From: Muscardinus avellanarius
Lineage: Eukaryota > Chordata > Mammalia > Rodentia > Gliridae
DNA: 64,000 nucleotides
Assembly: GCA_963383645.1 (NCBI GenBank)
Contig: OY726560.1
Coordinates: 64,063,058-64,127,057 of the forward strand
Reading direction: 5' to 3'
Position numbers and translations under genes: made by a program
Shown: positions 32,769 through 44,861 of the stretch, piece by piece
Position numbering within the stretch: position 1 is the first letter of the stretch
How the letters are laid out: each line of letters opens with the position of its first letter
Notes under the pieces: model-generated
The model's input: only the letters and a program-made list of their open reading frames with translations
Told to the model about the DNA's origin: nothing
Database searches by the model: none

Positions 32769-33995
32769 TTTTTTTTATGTTGTGAGTAATAATTCTCTGA
32801 CCTATCTATTTTTGTGCTTCACTGATGGTTTTCCAATCATATTCATTCATAGCTAAACACACAGGACAAAAGAAAGCTTAGTATTTTAGGGTGAAGAATA
32901 AGCTAACAAAGTCATTTTTTAATAATTTGGCCTGGTGTACGCTTTGATGCGAGGCCAGCTCTTCGTTTCCCTTTGGTAGACCCTCCTCCAACCCCTGTCT
33001 CCTTGTATTCCAGCCTCCTCCCTCACTTGCCATGTGTAATTCAGTTATATCTCCATGCTAATAATTAGTCCATTAGCGGCACTATTTTGATTGGGTGTTA
33101 CCCAACTGTATAGCTTTTTACGAAGTTTATTTTAAACCTAGTGTCATCTCTTCTTAACACATCAGTTTTTCTTCTCATGTTTTGACAGATTTGTCCTTCT
33201 CCACCCAATTCCAGTGCACTGCCACCCTGTCCTATCAGGCACGCTGATTAAAGACAAATCATTCTGCATTCCCTCACTGCACCTCCACTCTTGGGTTTTG
33301 TTCAGAGGGCTAGCCTTTAGCTGAAACAATGTAGATTTGTAACCTCTGGCAACTTCAAGCCAGGCGGCTCTTCCACAGGTTCTGTCCAGCCCTAGACACT
33401 CCCAGACGACCTGTTGCTGTACTTTGCATTTTGGTGTGAGGTCTAGTGCATCTGAAGACATTACTAGAGAACACTGATTTCTCTTCCTTTCAGCTTGGAT
33501 TTTTTTCTTCCCTTCCCCCTCCCCTTTTTTTAATCATAGAATCATAGAAGTAGTAACCAAGAATTGAAATCTGGGAAAATTAAACATGAGATGGTTGAAT
33601 TATGGGGAAAAGAGAAAGAAAAATAAAATCTCGGGAAATAGATACTTCTCTGAAACAGCACCAGAGAATGTTAAATTAGAGGGACTAAAAATCATTAGGG
33701 TTTCGATGGGTTGTGGAGAGAAGAAAAAAGCAAATGAGGACATCAGATAAGAAAAAAAGGAGACTCAAAAAAAAAAAAAAAGAGAGAGAGAGAGAGAGAG
33801 CAAGTAACTCAATCTCCTGCTCAGCCTTGCTGGAAACCTGTGTTACTATTTCTAGAAACAATGCAGGTGCTGCTTCGCAATTTCTCACAGGGGGCTTCTC
33901 ATGCCACTCTTACTGTTTGATTTATTTTTTCATTAGATTCACCATTTCACACCTACTGCTTAGGGTTTTTTGTCTCATAATGCCTTTCTTTCTTT

Positions 33996-33997
<2 letters not shown>
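32769..33997. other. repeat-poor unassigned block
   Basis: No gene recognised. 33,040-33,140 contains 'ctaataattagtccattagc', a cluster of TAAT cores. 33,766-33,801 is a poly-A run followed by (GA)10. Confidence 0.4.
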
Positions 33998-34049
<52 letters not shown>

Positions 34050-34240
34050 TCTCTCTCTCTCTTTGTAGTACTGGGGCATTCTGCCTCTGAGCCACACCCC
34101 CAGCCCTAATTTATAATTTTTTAAAATTTGAAACAGGGTCTCACTAAGTTGCAGAGGGCCTTGCTAAGTTGCTGAAGCTGAGCTTGAACCTGTGATCTTC
34201 CTGTCTCAGCCTCCCCATTGGGATGACAGGTGTCTGCCAG
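33998..34240 (-). mobile_element. B1-dID SINE with (CT)n tail
   Basis: The CT tract (33,998-34,062) stands in the tail position, followed by 'gtagtactggggcattctgc', 'cacacccccagccctaattt', the linker and 'ctcactaagttgcagagggc'. The B1 head is degenerate. Confidence 0.9.
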
Positions 34241-35551
34241 TCTTTTCCTTTCTTAAACAGATCATGGATAAAAGCCACGCAACAGCATGGTCCTCTCTTG
34301 CCTTCTCTGTCCACTGCAATAGTGTGGTTGTGTCTCAGTCATTGTTTTGAGACACATCCCTGTTTTCCAGGTATGCCTTCTTCCTCGTCTATACCTGTGT
34401 CTTTTTACCTTCCAACCTTTCTTTTGCATCTTCCATTCAAACACTCTTCCTAAGAGAACACAGAGGAAGGAGCGGGCTTTTATTTTTCTCATAGCAAATC
34501 AATTCATACTGGAGGATAGAGTAGAAGATGTGGCTTTTTGCCCAGTCCTACTGTTATTTAAATCCAAGGGCAGGTCATTTATCTTCTCTGTCCCTTTTTT
34601 TTTTTCTACCTGTAAAAGAAGTAAATGATATCTTTCCCAACCAGCCACAGAAGAGACACTGTGAAGAGAACTAATCAATTTTTAATTCAGCTAACTTTTA
34701 GTAGATACTTACTAGGGAACAGGCAGAGTCCTTGAGTTTGGAGAAAACAAGATTAGAAGGCAGGGTTTCTACCTTGAGTCTTCTGGCAGAAATAGACTTA
34801 TAAACAGAAGTTTTCAATTTATGAAAAGTGCTAGAAGTGTGCACGTTCCCGAAGAGTTCATGCCTGAGCCTTGAAAGAAAAACAAAAGAAAAAGAGAGGA
34901 AGGAGACTTCAGGTGGAAGAGACCTTGCTGACAGAGCAGCAGAGCAGAAGATATAAGCTGGGCTGTGGGTCCCTTAAGGACAGGCTCGTAGCCCTTATAT
35001 CCCTGACCCCACAGAGCTCCAGGCATCCAGGGAAGTGCTCAGTGTGGCCAAGTTCATGATGACGTGGAGGGTGTGTGGGAGACACCCTGTACCTATAGCT
35101 CAGTGCAAAGGGGCGAGGCTGTAAGTGAGACCGATACAATATGCAGATGAGGAGGGGCAGGAGTCTGAGAAGGCCAGGAGGGCTGCATGGAGCCTTTGAA
35201 AAGGCCTTCAAGGAGGAACACTGAGATTTACCAGTGTGGCTCCTCTTTTCCCCCTCTTCTGTGTCACATTCTTCTATTCACCAACCTCTTGACACGGGCT
35301 TAAGTTTCCCTCCACCCCCTTTTCTTCCTGGCTTCCTTCCTGGATTATTGCTTTCATCCTGCCTCGAAACCTTCATCCTCTCTAATAAGCCAGAGGGGAG
35401 AGAGGCGTTGCCCAAGCCCTTTCACCTCTCCTCTAGAGGAATTTTATTACAAAGACCAGGGATATAATAGCTGGCAAAATTATTTTTTAAAAGACCCAGA
35501 ACTCCAGAAGAGCACATATTTTCTAGCCATGTTAAAAAGACTAGAACATGA
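34241..35551. other. unassigned sequence, partly old repeat-like
   Basis: 34,690-35,230 has the texture of an old interspersed element (words like 'tagtagatacttactaggga' and 'gcctttgaaaaggccttcaa'), but I cannot name it. No coding exon. Confidence 0.35.
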
Positions 35552-35640
35552 GGGCCAGGGGTGTAGTTCAGTGTAGAGCACTTGCCTAGTATGTGTGAGG
35601 CTTTGGGTTTCATCTCCAGCACTGCAAAAAGAAAAAAAAA
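35552..35640 (+). mobile_element. ID SINE
   Basis: 'gggccaggggtgtagttcag', acttgcctagtatgtgtgag, gggtttcatctcc, then an A-rich tail. Diverged. Confidence 0.88.
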
Positions 35641-36020
35641 TTAATAGAGCAATAAATGAATAAAGATGATTGGGTAACGCCATCACTCTGAGCCCCTGAA
35701 AAGTAGCTACGAGATTGTACCCTGATATTTTGGGTTAGAGCAATGTGGTACATGGACTGCTAGTGTGCTAGAGTAAGATGCAAGAGTGTGCACCTGGCAG
35801 GTGAGGATTTGGTGAAGAGATTAAAAGGAGGGACTTTGGATATAACCCTCCAACAGCATGCACTGCCTTAAATGCTGGGGTGAAAAGTGGGTAGCACCAA
35901 GGTGAGCGGCAGCAAGGGGAAAGGTATAAAGCCCCGTGGTAGTATAGTGAAGCAGCACATGCACACATGTGTGCACACATTGTGCAAGGGTCACAACTAG
36001 GAAGGCTGTGATGGATGTAC
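35641..36020. other. unassigned sequence
   Basis: No gene or repeat recognised. Confidence 0.4.
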
Positions 36021-36037
36021 AGAATTATATGTGTTCA

Positions 36038-36234
36038 CCGGGTGTGGTGATGCATGCTTTCAGGAGGCTGAGACAGGAGATCACGGTTCAAGGACAGCCT
36101 CAGCTACTTAGTGAGGCCCTTTGCAACTTAGTGAGACCCTGTTTCAAAATAAAGAATAAAAAATAGGGCTAGGGTTATAGCTCGGAGGTAGAATACCCCT
36201 GGGTTCCATTCCCAATACTGAAAAAAAAAAAAAA
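36038..36234 (+). mobile_element. B1-dID SINE, apparently recent
   Basis: Head ccgggtgtggtgatgcatgc with a 15-base deletion in the left arm, 'aaataaagaataaaaaatag' linker, ID arm and a pure 15-base A-tail. A perfect 17-bp TSD, agaattatatgtgttca, lies at 36,021-36,037 and 36,235-36,251, the longest intact one in the window. Confidence 0.97.
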
Positions 36235-36311
36235 AGAATTATATGTGTTCATGTTGGTTACAACAAATGCAACATAGGCATTTGTTAGGAAGGTTAAGAG
36301 AAGAAAGAGGT

Positions 36312-36400
36312 GAGACCGTTTCCAAATAAAATATAAGAAAGTCTGGGAGTATAGCCCGGAGGTAGAAAGCCTTTGGGTTCCACCAAAAGAAAAAAAGAGA
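36312..36400 (+). mobile_element. 5'-truncated B1-dID SINE
   Basis: It begins inside the element at 'gagaccgtttccaaataaaa', continues to 'ggtctgggagt'-type ID arm and ends in ccacc plus an A/GA tail. TSD gagaagaaagaggt / gagaagaaacaggt at 36,298-36,311 and 36,401-36,414. Confidence 0.88.
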
Positions 36401-36431
36401 GAGAAGAAACAGGTTTAAAATGTTCTGTAAA

Positions 36432-36652
36432 CCTGGGTATTGTGGCACACACCTGCAATCCCCATACTTGGGAGACCAGGACAGGAGAATCACAGGTTTG
36501 AGACTAGCTTCACAACTTAGACAGACTCTCAGCAATTTAGGAAGGCCCTTAACAACTTAGTGAGACCTTGTTTTAAAATAAAAAATAAAAATGGCTGTGG
36601 GTGTAGCTCAGAAGAAGCATGCCCCCAGTTTAATCCCCAGTATGTAAATAAA
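36432..36652 (+). mobile_element. B1-dID SINE
   Basis: 'cctgggtattgtggcacaca' head. The left arm contains an extra 'cagcaatttaggaaggccc' unit, followed by the linker and an ID arm 'gtgggtgtagctcagaagaa'. TSD gttctgtaaa / gtcctgtaaa at 36,422-36,431 and 36,653-36,662. Confidence 0.92.
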
Positions 36653-36722
36653 GTCCTGTAAAAGGCAAAAGGGAAGCACAATCACCCCAAATTTAGTTTG
36701 AAAGAGATGATTAAAGAAATAA

Positions 36723-36925
36723 ACCAGAGACAGTCGTGCCTACCTGTAATCTCGGTATTTGGGAAGCTGAGATAGGAGGGTTGCAGGTTCAAGGCTAGCT
36801 TCTGCAACTTAGGGTGGTCTCTCAGCAACTTAGTGAGACCCTGTTTCAAAACAAAAAATAAAAAAAGAGCTGAGGGTGTGGCTTGGAAGTAGAAGGCTTC
36901 TGGGTTCAATCACAGATAGGGAAAG
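36723..36925 (+). mobile_element. B1-dID SINE
   Basis: Decayed head, 'tacctgtaatctcggtattt', 'agcaacttagtgagaccctg', linker and ID arm 'gagggtgtggcttggaagta'. The tail is GGAAA/GGAAGG-like. Fourth SINE within one kilobase, all in the same orientation. Confidence 0.9.
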
Positions 36926-37682
36926 AGGGAAGGAAGGAAGAGCTACATGAGGCATTCCTATACCTCTACTAACAAAGAACATAGGTCTAACATATATTTC
37001 AGTCAAAATGCCATTAAATAATGAAATATCATCACATGTGTTGGAAAACACAAAATATACTACAAAAAAATGTTTCCTGGCTGGAGCTGCTGGGAAAGGA
37101 GGGTCGGGGCCAGCTGTCAGCTGTCTACGATGTGGGATCATCTCTCCCACCTGACTTCTCCTTCACAGGTGTCTGCTCTTGGGTGAACAGGCTGTGTAAA
37201 AATTCAAAAGAAAAATAATATTTGCTTAAGCAAGAGTAGAAAACATGGTGTTGATATTTATTCTTCCCTTTATTTTGGTTTCATTCAGAAATGATAGTGA
37301 GAAAACAATAGTGTCTCCGATGGGCAATGATCTCATTTTAGTTGTATCTTTCTTAACATGATATCATGAAAACAAATCCACACCTCTAAAATTTCCTACA
37401 AAGAGCAGATCTTTTATCAGTCTGGAAGAGATTATTCTTCAGGTTGATGATATGACTTCATCTCACTTCCCAACTTCCTTTCTAAATATGTTATTATAAG
37501 CCATGTTCAACTCAGATTCCTTTTTATTATGTTTTTTTCTGATTCTTCTGTTTTCTTTCTCTTCTCCTTCCTTCCTCCCTTCCTTTCTTTTTTCTTTTTT
37601 CATTGAATGCTTTGTTTTTGAAAGTTCCGGTGCATATCCTGAAACCCTTAGAGTGTTTCAAGAGAAACATTGAGCTGGTTAG
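36926..37682. other. unassigned sequence
   Basis: A pyrimidine-rich run at 37,530-37,600 precedes the next microsatellite. No gene found. Confidence 0.4.
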
Positions 37683-37683
37683 G

Positions 37684-37684
<1 letters not shown>

Positions 37685-37731
<47 letters not shown>
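37685..37731. repeat. (TG)n microsatellite
   Basis: About 23 TG units. Open frames on both strands here are repeat artefacts. Confidence 0.95.
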
Positions 37732-37733
<2 letters not shown>

Positions 37734-39066
37734 CCCCAGTGCTGCTGGGAACAAATGTTGCATTGTATATTATATGGAGCTGCCTCCTTCGTCTCTTGAA
37801 CAGAGCACCTGGTGTTACTGGTTTCAAAGACCATTTCGAGATTGGCAGTTGGAGTCTCTTCATAGAAGTGTAATAGCGCTTCTCAGAAAGCTTGAAAAAT
37901 GATATGCAAAGCGAAGGGGAATAGAGAATAGGTGTCACCCTCTAAAAGAACAATGAGTAGCCTGCAAGGACCTTCATTCAGAAAGGATTCTGGGGGGAAA
38001 TGGAGACTTCTGAGAACCAACTGTAAGAGCTCCACTTGAGTTTAGAAGATCAAGTAGCCTCCCAAAACAGGGTTCTGCTTAATCTGCCTACTAGCCTGTT
38101 TTCTTAAAAGCTCATGTGTAAAAGGACAAAACAAAACAAACACCAACCGAGCCCCTGCTTTAGGTAACATCCTGGAAATATTTCATTCAGAAGCCAAACC
38201 TTAATACAAATTTTCAGGCCACTTGTTAACTGTGGTCTCAAAAATCCTAACTTTTTATCAAAGGGAGAACAATAGGTGGACCAAAGATGTTTCAGAACAA
38301 ATCTGGGCTTTGATGGGAAGAATCATGGTGCTTCACTTGGACATCTTGGTTTCATAGCCACCACCCCCCACTTCCTCTTCAGCACACACAGGAGGTTAGT
38401 GAACCTGCTTGGGAGGTTAAAATGAAAACTGCCCTAGTCAATCCCATGAGGCATGAGGTACTTTCCTTATCTTTTCCTACATCCTACAGCTCAGGAATGC
38501 TCCTTCTGCTCTCTCTCACCAAACAGAAATCATTTTGCAAAAGTCAAACTTTTACTCATCCCAGATATGGAATAAATCAAGCCCAAAGGAAATTACCTTC
38601 TTGAAAGTTTCTTTCACAAATGTAGTAGATACCCTGACTCCTTTTTCTAAATATGCTTCCCATAAAAATAAGTGTTCTGAATCTTGGATTGCACATCAAT
38701 AAATAAACTTTTACCAAAGTCGTGGAAAGAGTATCAGAGTAAGGCCTTGACCATTTAGAAAGACTTAGAGACCTGAAATGTGAACATTTGTTTTGTGTCA
38801 TCAGCTTACATAATAATTATGGTGATTTATTTTTCTACAGCCTTTCTTATGAAGCAATATCCTTTATGATAAAGTACTCAAAAATCCGTACATAAAGGAT
38901 ATTTGCTTTTAAGAACTGGTACATATGAGATGAAATAAGCATGAGAAATTCATTTTTTTCTGGACAGCATTGTTTTAAAAGCCATTTTTAATTTGCATTT
39001 CACCAGTTCAAGGCAAGTCAGGAGAGAGTAGAAGTCCAGCACACACACATGCATACTGCAGTACTT
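37732..39066. other. repeat-poor unassigned block
   Basis: About 1.3 kb of unique-looking sequence. No exon or repeat identified. Confidence 0.4.
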
Positions 39067-39079
39067 AAAGGTCTGTGGC

Positions 39080-39282
39080 AACCAGGCATGGTGGTAATGC
39101 CGGTAATCCCAGTACTTGGGAGGCTGAGAAAGGAGGATCACGGTTCGAGGACAGACTTAGCAACTTAGTAAGACTCTCGGCAATGTAGGGAGACCCTGTT
39201 TTAAAGCATAAAAAATATATATATTGCAGGTATAGCCTGGAAGTAGAAGGCCCCAGATTCAATCCCCTTCTCTACCCCCCCC
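39080..39282 (+). mobile_element. B1-dID SINE
   Basis: 'accaggcatggtggtaatgc' head, left arm with 'gcaatgtagggagaccctg', an AT-expanded linker (aaaaaatatatatattg), ID arm and C-run tail. TSD aaaggtctgtggc / aaaagtctatggc at 39,067-39,079 and 39,283-39,295. Confidence 0.93.
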
Positions 39283-39389
39283 AAAAGTCTATGGCCAATT
39301 CTCATTGTTGAAGATCAGCATATTGATTTGATAAAGTACAAATTAAGTTAAAAACTAGTGCTGATCTTAATCACTATCTAGTAGATGTC

Positions 39390-39470
39390 ATATGACTTAA
39401 CAACTTGCCCAAGATCACATAGTCCAACATCAAACCCAGGACTACCAGGCTTCTCCATTGAGCTTCCGCA
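39390..39470 (-). mobile_element. MIR relic
   Basis: 'acttgcccaagatcacatag' followed by 'aaacccaggactaccaggct' is the classic antisense MIR core. Confidence 0.7.
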
Positions 39471-39672
39471 AATGTCGGTAGCTGATAGGCAGGCAGACTT
39501 GGGGAAGGAAGAAAAAGGAACTTCTTATCACCTCCCGCTATGGCTGCCTTCAAGTTAATTATAGATTGTGCCAAAATACCTCCAGAGATGGTTCCTTTCC
39601 TATTCCTGGCTGCACTCTCTGGAATCCAGCTCACTTGTGAATACTTCAGAGGCTCTCAAATAAGTTGGCTAC

Positions 39673-39675
39673 GTG

Positions 39676-39734
<59 letters not shown>

Positions 39735-39911
39735 AGGATGGAACCCAGGGCATTCTGCCTCCAGGGGCTATACCACTTTTATTTGAAAATGGTGTGTCTC
39801 TAACTTGTAGATGGCCTCACTAAGTTGCTGAGGCTGGCCCTGAATCTGTGGTCCTCCTATCTCAGCCTCCCAAGTACTGGGATTACAAGCGTGTACCACC
39901 ACACCTGTCTT
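39673..39911 (-). mobile_element. B1-dID SINE with (CA)n tail
   Basis: A (TG)n tract (39,678-39,729) in the tail position, then 'actaaggatggaacccaggg', a disrupted ID arm, and 'ctcactaagttgctgaggct'. It ends with head 'gtaccaccacacctgtc'. Perfect 10-bp TSD agttggctac at 39,663-39,672 and 39,912-39,921. Confidence 0.93.
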
Positions 39912-39921
39912 AGTTGGCTAC

Positions 39922-40859
39922 TTCTTAATACTAGTATCATGAAGTTTGGTAAGAAATCTGACCTTGGACTAAAATATTTGGGTTTTGGAATCTTACAATA
40001 TAGGGGAAGCTTGAAGATCACAGATGCTGCAGGAATAAGGAAAATTGTTTACAGATTTTTTTTTAGGTTTGAGATATTTTTACATGTCTTGATTGCTGTG
40101 GGGAAAATTAATTATAAATGGGAGGGGTGGCAAGAGAAAAGATTGAGGGAGGAAGTAAAGACAGATAAGGAAGCAGGGGAAATAGGCTGACACAGGGGAA
40201 GGACTGACACAGAGGTGCTGGGCAGTAGAGCCGGCTCTCAGTGTGTCCCCATAGCTGGGTGGAGTCCCAAGCATGAAGTTCCAGGGGACCTGTCTGGCTC
40301 CAGCCCTGCAGGCTCTGAGTCTGAGTTCTTTTACATTCCATGGATGGAGAAAGCCCATGGCAGCATCCCTGCTAGACTTGTGCTCCTTCCTCCTTTGTTC
40401 TCTCCTCCTACGGCCTCCAGCCTCCTCCCACGTGCCCCGGCTTATGCCTATGAGAACTGTTGATGTCTTTGGCTGCCACTAGCATGACATGGTATACATG
40501 GCATCCTCTCCTTAGAATATGGACACATTTGCAAATACAGAGAAGAAATTGTGAGTGGCTGCCAAAGCCACTCATATTTGCTATGCTACATATAATTCCA
40601 CAAGTTTAGGATTGTCTTCCAAACCAGACATAGGATGCCGTCCTTTACCTATCCATTAAAATTAAAATAGGTGTTCATTCCTGTATTCTTCCTCTGAGGC
40701 TTGTCTTCCACCTAACTCTTCACTAAAATAAGGCTAGAGCATTAGTCCTTAGGAACTAGCACTTACCAGGAAATAATGAAATGGTCCATGTATTGGTTTC
40801 CTTCTGCTAGCCCCAAAGCTGTTGTGCACTGTCAAACACATTTGTGCAATGGAGAGAAC
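39922..40859. other. unassigned sequence
   Basis: 40,190-40,480 is GC-richer with overlapping short frames on both strands. No splice sites or domains argue for an exon. Confidence 0.35.
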
Positions 40860-40990
40860 TACTCCTTTGTGCCAAGCACTGTGGTAAATACTGGGCATGT
40901 GTTGTCTCATTTGGGAAGACTCAGAGAAGTAAAGCCACTTCCCCAAAGCCTCCCAGCAAGATTCCAGGCTAAGATGGTCGGACTCCATAG
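40860..40990 (-). mobile_element. MIR relic
   Basis: 'tgtgccaagcactgtggtaa', 'gttgtctcatttgggaagac', 'cagagaagtaaagccacttc' and 'ccaggctaagatggtcggac' follow the antisense MIR order. Confidence 0.72.
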
Positions 40991-40999
40991 CCTATATTA

Positions 41000-41252
41000 T
41001 CACCCACTACCCAATGTATACTGAAGAACCCAGCACACAGGCTCTATGAATGTTTGTTGAACCCAACTGGAAGAAAGGAAGGAGTTAGGGGTGCGTCCCC
41101 AAAACTGAAGCTCATAGCTACACTTCAGTCTCCCATATCACAGCTGGTTCTAGAGTTGTGTGAAATAGTTGCTTTGAGAAGCATATCGGAAATGGCCTGT
41201 GCCCCACATATCCCAGGATTGCGTTAGGAGAGACTCAGAGCTTCTGGTCATC

Positions 41253-41254
<2 letters not shown>
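41000..41254. other. unassigned spacer with a possible L2-like end
   Basis: 'tatgaatgtttgttgaaccc' near 41,045 resembles an L2/MIR 3' end. Otherwise nothing recognised. Confidence 0.35.
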
Positions 41255-41299
<45 letters not shown>

Positions 41300-41488
41300 A
41301 CTAAGGATGGAACCCAGGGGCCTTCTACCTCCAGGCTGCATCCACAACCTATTTGATATTTTATTTGGAAACAGGGTCTAAGTTACTGAGAGCCTCACTA
41401 AGTAGCTGAGGCTGGCTTCGAACCTGCACGGTCCTCTTGTCTCAGCCTCCCAAGTACTGGAATTACAAGCGTGCGCCACCACGCCCGA
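41255..41488 (-). mobile_element. B1-dID SINE with (TC)n tail
   Basis: A CT tract (41,252-41,297) replaces poly-T, then 'agtactaaggatggaaccca', 'gatattttatttggaaacag' and an intact head 'gcgtgcgccaccacgcccga'. TSD ctggtcatctc at 41,244-41,254 and 41,489-41,499, perfect. Confidence 0.95.
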
Positions 41489-41499
41489 CTGGTCATCTC

Positions 41500-43944
41500 A
41501 TTTTGGAGAATATAAAATGGCACTGGGTAGTCATGGCTCTCATCCTGAAAGCAACTGATATTTCCAATGTGACCAGAGCTGAGGCCTCTAAAGCAATCTG
41601 AGAATCCACAGGGGCCCTGCGTCCTGGAAGAGTGCTCGGAGCCTTAGTGGAGCATGGAAATCACCTGGCACAGCAGCATTTCCCTCCGGTGCTCTCTGTA
41701 GTTACTGTCTAGCTGCCTTACCCGTGAGGCTTATTCATATCAATCTCTATGCTAGATAGCATCGAATGTGTTGAAATTTGTTTTAAATGTCTCTCCTCCC
41801 TGTGGCAATTTAGCATCTATGTTTAACAAGAATGAAGAACTCCCAAATATTGATTCAGCAATTTGTGCTGTCTACCAAATCATCTCTCTCTTCTAATGTG
41901 GAAAGATGACCTTCCCCAAACCACTTTAATCAAAAGAACAACAGTGCTAGCCCCCACCCTGTTCCCTTTTCCTCTACTTCTTGTTTGGCTAAGCAGAGAG
42001 GACAACTACTTGCACACCATCAGTGGGGATGGGGAGTGTTCCTGCCTAGCTCGTCAGCTACCTCAGAGGGGCTAAGACAAGAAGGGTCTGATTAAGAATG
42101 GCCCTAGGTTCTTCTGCAGATTTCCTCCAATCTCCACTGTGTACTCAGGGCCAGGGCTAGGGATGCAGGAAGCCCAAGGAGCGAGTGGAGAGCTGTTGTT
42201 CCCTCCAAAGACAGCACCTGCATTGAGCAGATGAAGATGCAGGACCAAAGATAAGCATTCCTGCAATGGGTTTTGGAGATACCTATTGAATGCATATATT
42301 CGGCAACATACCGAGGCCCTTAGTAACAGCCCATTGGGTGTTGTGACAGGGTGGGTGTGAGGACACAGCATGTGTGTGGGCTGTGGCAGTGCGTGGGGAA
42401 AGAGCTGCAGGAGTCTTGGCTTTGACTTTGATTGTAGTCTGCCCATGGTAGGGCCACTGCTTTTCTCTGTGGAGGGGATCATCCTAACAGGAGCCCACTT
42501 CCCCTCAGTCAGCAGGGTAAAAGTGCAGCTCAGAAAACTACAGCACCTCCCAGCTGAGTTGCTCCTTAAGAAAACTAGGGCCTTCTAAGTGCTTTCAGGA
42601 TGGACTTAGTAACTTTCTAGTTACTATATGAAAGATATATTCTCTAAAGCTATCTCCATAAAATAGAAAAGTATGGCTTTGGGGGGGAATACAAATGTAA
42701 TAATAAAGCCTGTCAGAGGTAACTCATATCTTCTGTATTTGTTGGGAATTAATTTTTATACCAGGTGATGAGCTTGGCTTCTCTTCTGTGAATATATACT
42801 CTCAAAGTAAAAGCATCCTTTATATGCCATTAGTCTTTCCAATTTCATCTCTGCATATGTCTTAGCAATATCAAAAACCTTGCCAGGTTAACTAACAAGT
42901 CTGCAGTCACTGGGTTAAAAATAAATATATCAAACTTTAAAAAAACTTTAAAGTCAAAATTTGGTTTCTCTCACAAAAGTAGGCTTGCATTCAATGAAAT
43001 AATTTTGTTAAATTATTTAGCCATAGCAGGGAGCTGGAGTGATTAAATTGTTTTATAATGCACTGTTGTTTTTCATGAAACTCTAGTGTGGCCCTGTTCC
43101 CTGGCCACAGGAATGTAAGAACTTCTTGGCCAGTGCCCTGCCTAGGATCGGGTGGGATGATGCATAATTAATGTCAAGTGTTACTGCCCTTCTCCAATGC
43201 CACCCGCCCACTGACCAGCATCAACTGCTTCCTGTTCTTGCAATATTCAGAGCTTGGTTTACACTGACTTTGATTCTGAATATATCTGGATAAAATTCTG
43301 GTTTCCCCTTTTGAGCATACACACGACAAGAATCGGGTTCACGTAACAAGGAGTGACTTAATTACATCTTTGTTCAATAGGTTCGGGGTGAGCCAGCATT
43401 TTAGCAATTAGAGATAAAGGTTTTTTTTTTTTAAAGAACATTCTATAACTACTTATTACAAAATATTTTTGTTGTTGTTAGTCTCCATTTTTTAACTTTC
43501 TCCTAGAGCCTGGCTTGACAAGTCTTGGGAGAGATTGGCAACTGTTGAGACAGTAGGCTGTTTTCCTCATTCTCCTTGTTTCTATAAACCTACTGCACAG
43601 GATTAAGTCCCAAGAACTGATAAGGTGAAGAGGTATATGTGCATTAAATAGAAAGAGGGAGTAGAAGTCCTATTGCTGAATATCTTAGAGAAATATTGGA
43701 CTGGCATCAAAGTCGAAAGCATGAGATTTAAGAACATCATTATCAGGAAGCTAAATTGTCTAAAGAGGGGAAAGTGTATAATTATGAAAACCCAAAACCC
43801 AAATTCCAAGTCAATCCTGAGACCGGTTTTATTTTTTGGAAGTACGGCTGGGAGTTTTAATCAAATAGTAGCTTTTCATGGGAGGTTTGTGGGAAGGAAA
43901 TGTGTAAGTAAATTTAGTACTAAAACAGGACAGATTGTTTTTAT
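41500..43944. other. repeat-poor block, 2.4 kb
   Basis: No SINE, L1 or microsatellite recognised and no convincing exon. 42,990-43,400 has motifs such as gcataattaatgtcaag and 'gacttaattacatctttg' and low repeat character. It is a candidate conserved element, unproven. Confidence 0.38.
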
Positions 43945-43947
43945 GCG

Positions 43948-44144
43948 TGATACTGAAGATTGAACCCAGGAGCATTCTGCCTCTGAGCCACACTCTAGCC
44001 CTATTTTATTTTTTATTTTGAAACAGGGTCTTACTAAGTTTCAGAGGGTATTCTCAAGTTGCCGAGGCTAGCCACAAGCCTGCAATCCTCCTGTCTCAGC
44101 CTCCCAAGCACTGGGATTACAGGTGTATGCCACCATGCCTCTCT
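43948..44144 (-). mobile_element. B1-dID SINE
   Basis: 'gatactgaagattgaaccca', 'gagccacactctagcccta', 'ttttgaaacagggtcttact' and head 'gtatgccaccatgcctc'. Diverged and missing a clear poly-T tail. Confidence 0.88.
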
Positions 44145-44297
44145 GGAAGGGCAGATCCTGGTGGGAATGGTGCTCACAAGATTGGTGTTAGTGTGCCAGA
44201 TATGCCCATACTGGTTATTAAAGTATGAAACAGATGCCATTGGTAAATAGCTGTGGCATTCAGAGCCCTCTGACAACCCCTTGGGTGCCCAGCCCCT

Positions 44298-44565
44298 CCC
44301 TCCCTCCCTTCCTTCCTTTCTTTCTCTCTTTCTTTCCTTCCTTCCTTCTTTCTCTTTCTTTCCGCGGTACTGGGGATGAAACCCAGGGGCATCCTACCTC
44401 CGAGTTACACCCCCAGCCCTGTTTTTCATTCTTTATTTTGAAACCAATTCTCACTGAGTTGCAAAGGGCCTTACTAAGTAGCTGAGGATGGCCACAAACA
44501 GCGATCCTCTGGTCTCAGCCTCCCGAGTGCTGGGATTACAAGTGTGCACCACCACACCCAGCTAT
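44298..44565 (-). mobile_element. B1-dID SINE with (CTTC/CTTT)n tail
   Basis: Pyrimidine repeat 44,298-44,363, then 'gcggtactggggatgaaacc', 'cacccccagccctgtttttc' and 'actgagttgcaaagggcctt', with head gtgcaccaccacacccagc. TSD cccagcccct at 44,288-44,297 and 44,566-44,575. Confidence 0.94.
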
Positions 44566-44575
44566 CCCAGCCCCT

Positions 44576-44861
44576 TCTTTTGAGACCCAGCTACCAATGG
44601 GGTAATGTGCAATGCAACAAGGAGTGTCTACGGCCCTTCCAGATAGTTCTGCTTGGTCAGTACCCATGCTTTACCTGTTTTTCAGCACTTTGCACATTAT
44701 ACCTATCATATGAAAATGATGTAAATAAAAACAGCTAGCATGAGGATCCTTCAATATGGAGAGGAAAGTCAGACAAATACAAATATTACATCAAAGAGAA
44801 AACTAACAGCAATATTTAAAAACCTAACTGAGTATATTGTAAGCAAAGCCTGGAAGTCGAG
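44576..44861. other. unassigned sequence
   Basis: No gene or repeat recognised. Confidence 0.4.

Noticed and set aside
34690..35230. Possible old repeat similar to 60,185
   Set aside because: Word matches are too weak for me to assign.
36021..36925. Regularly spaced similar units that might suggest an array
   Set aside because: They are independent SINE insertions with distinct TSDs, not a CRISPR-type or satellite array.
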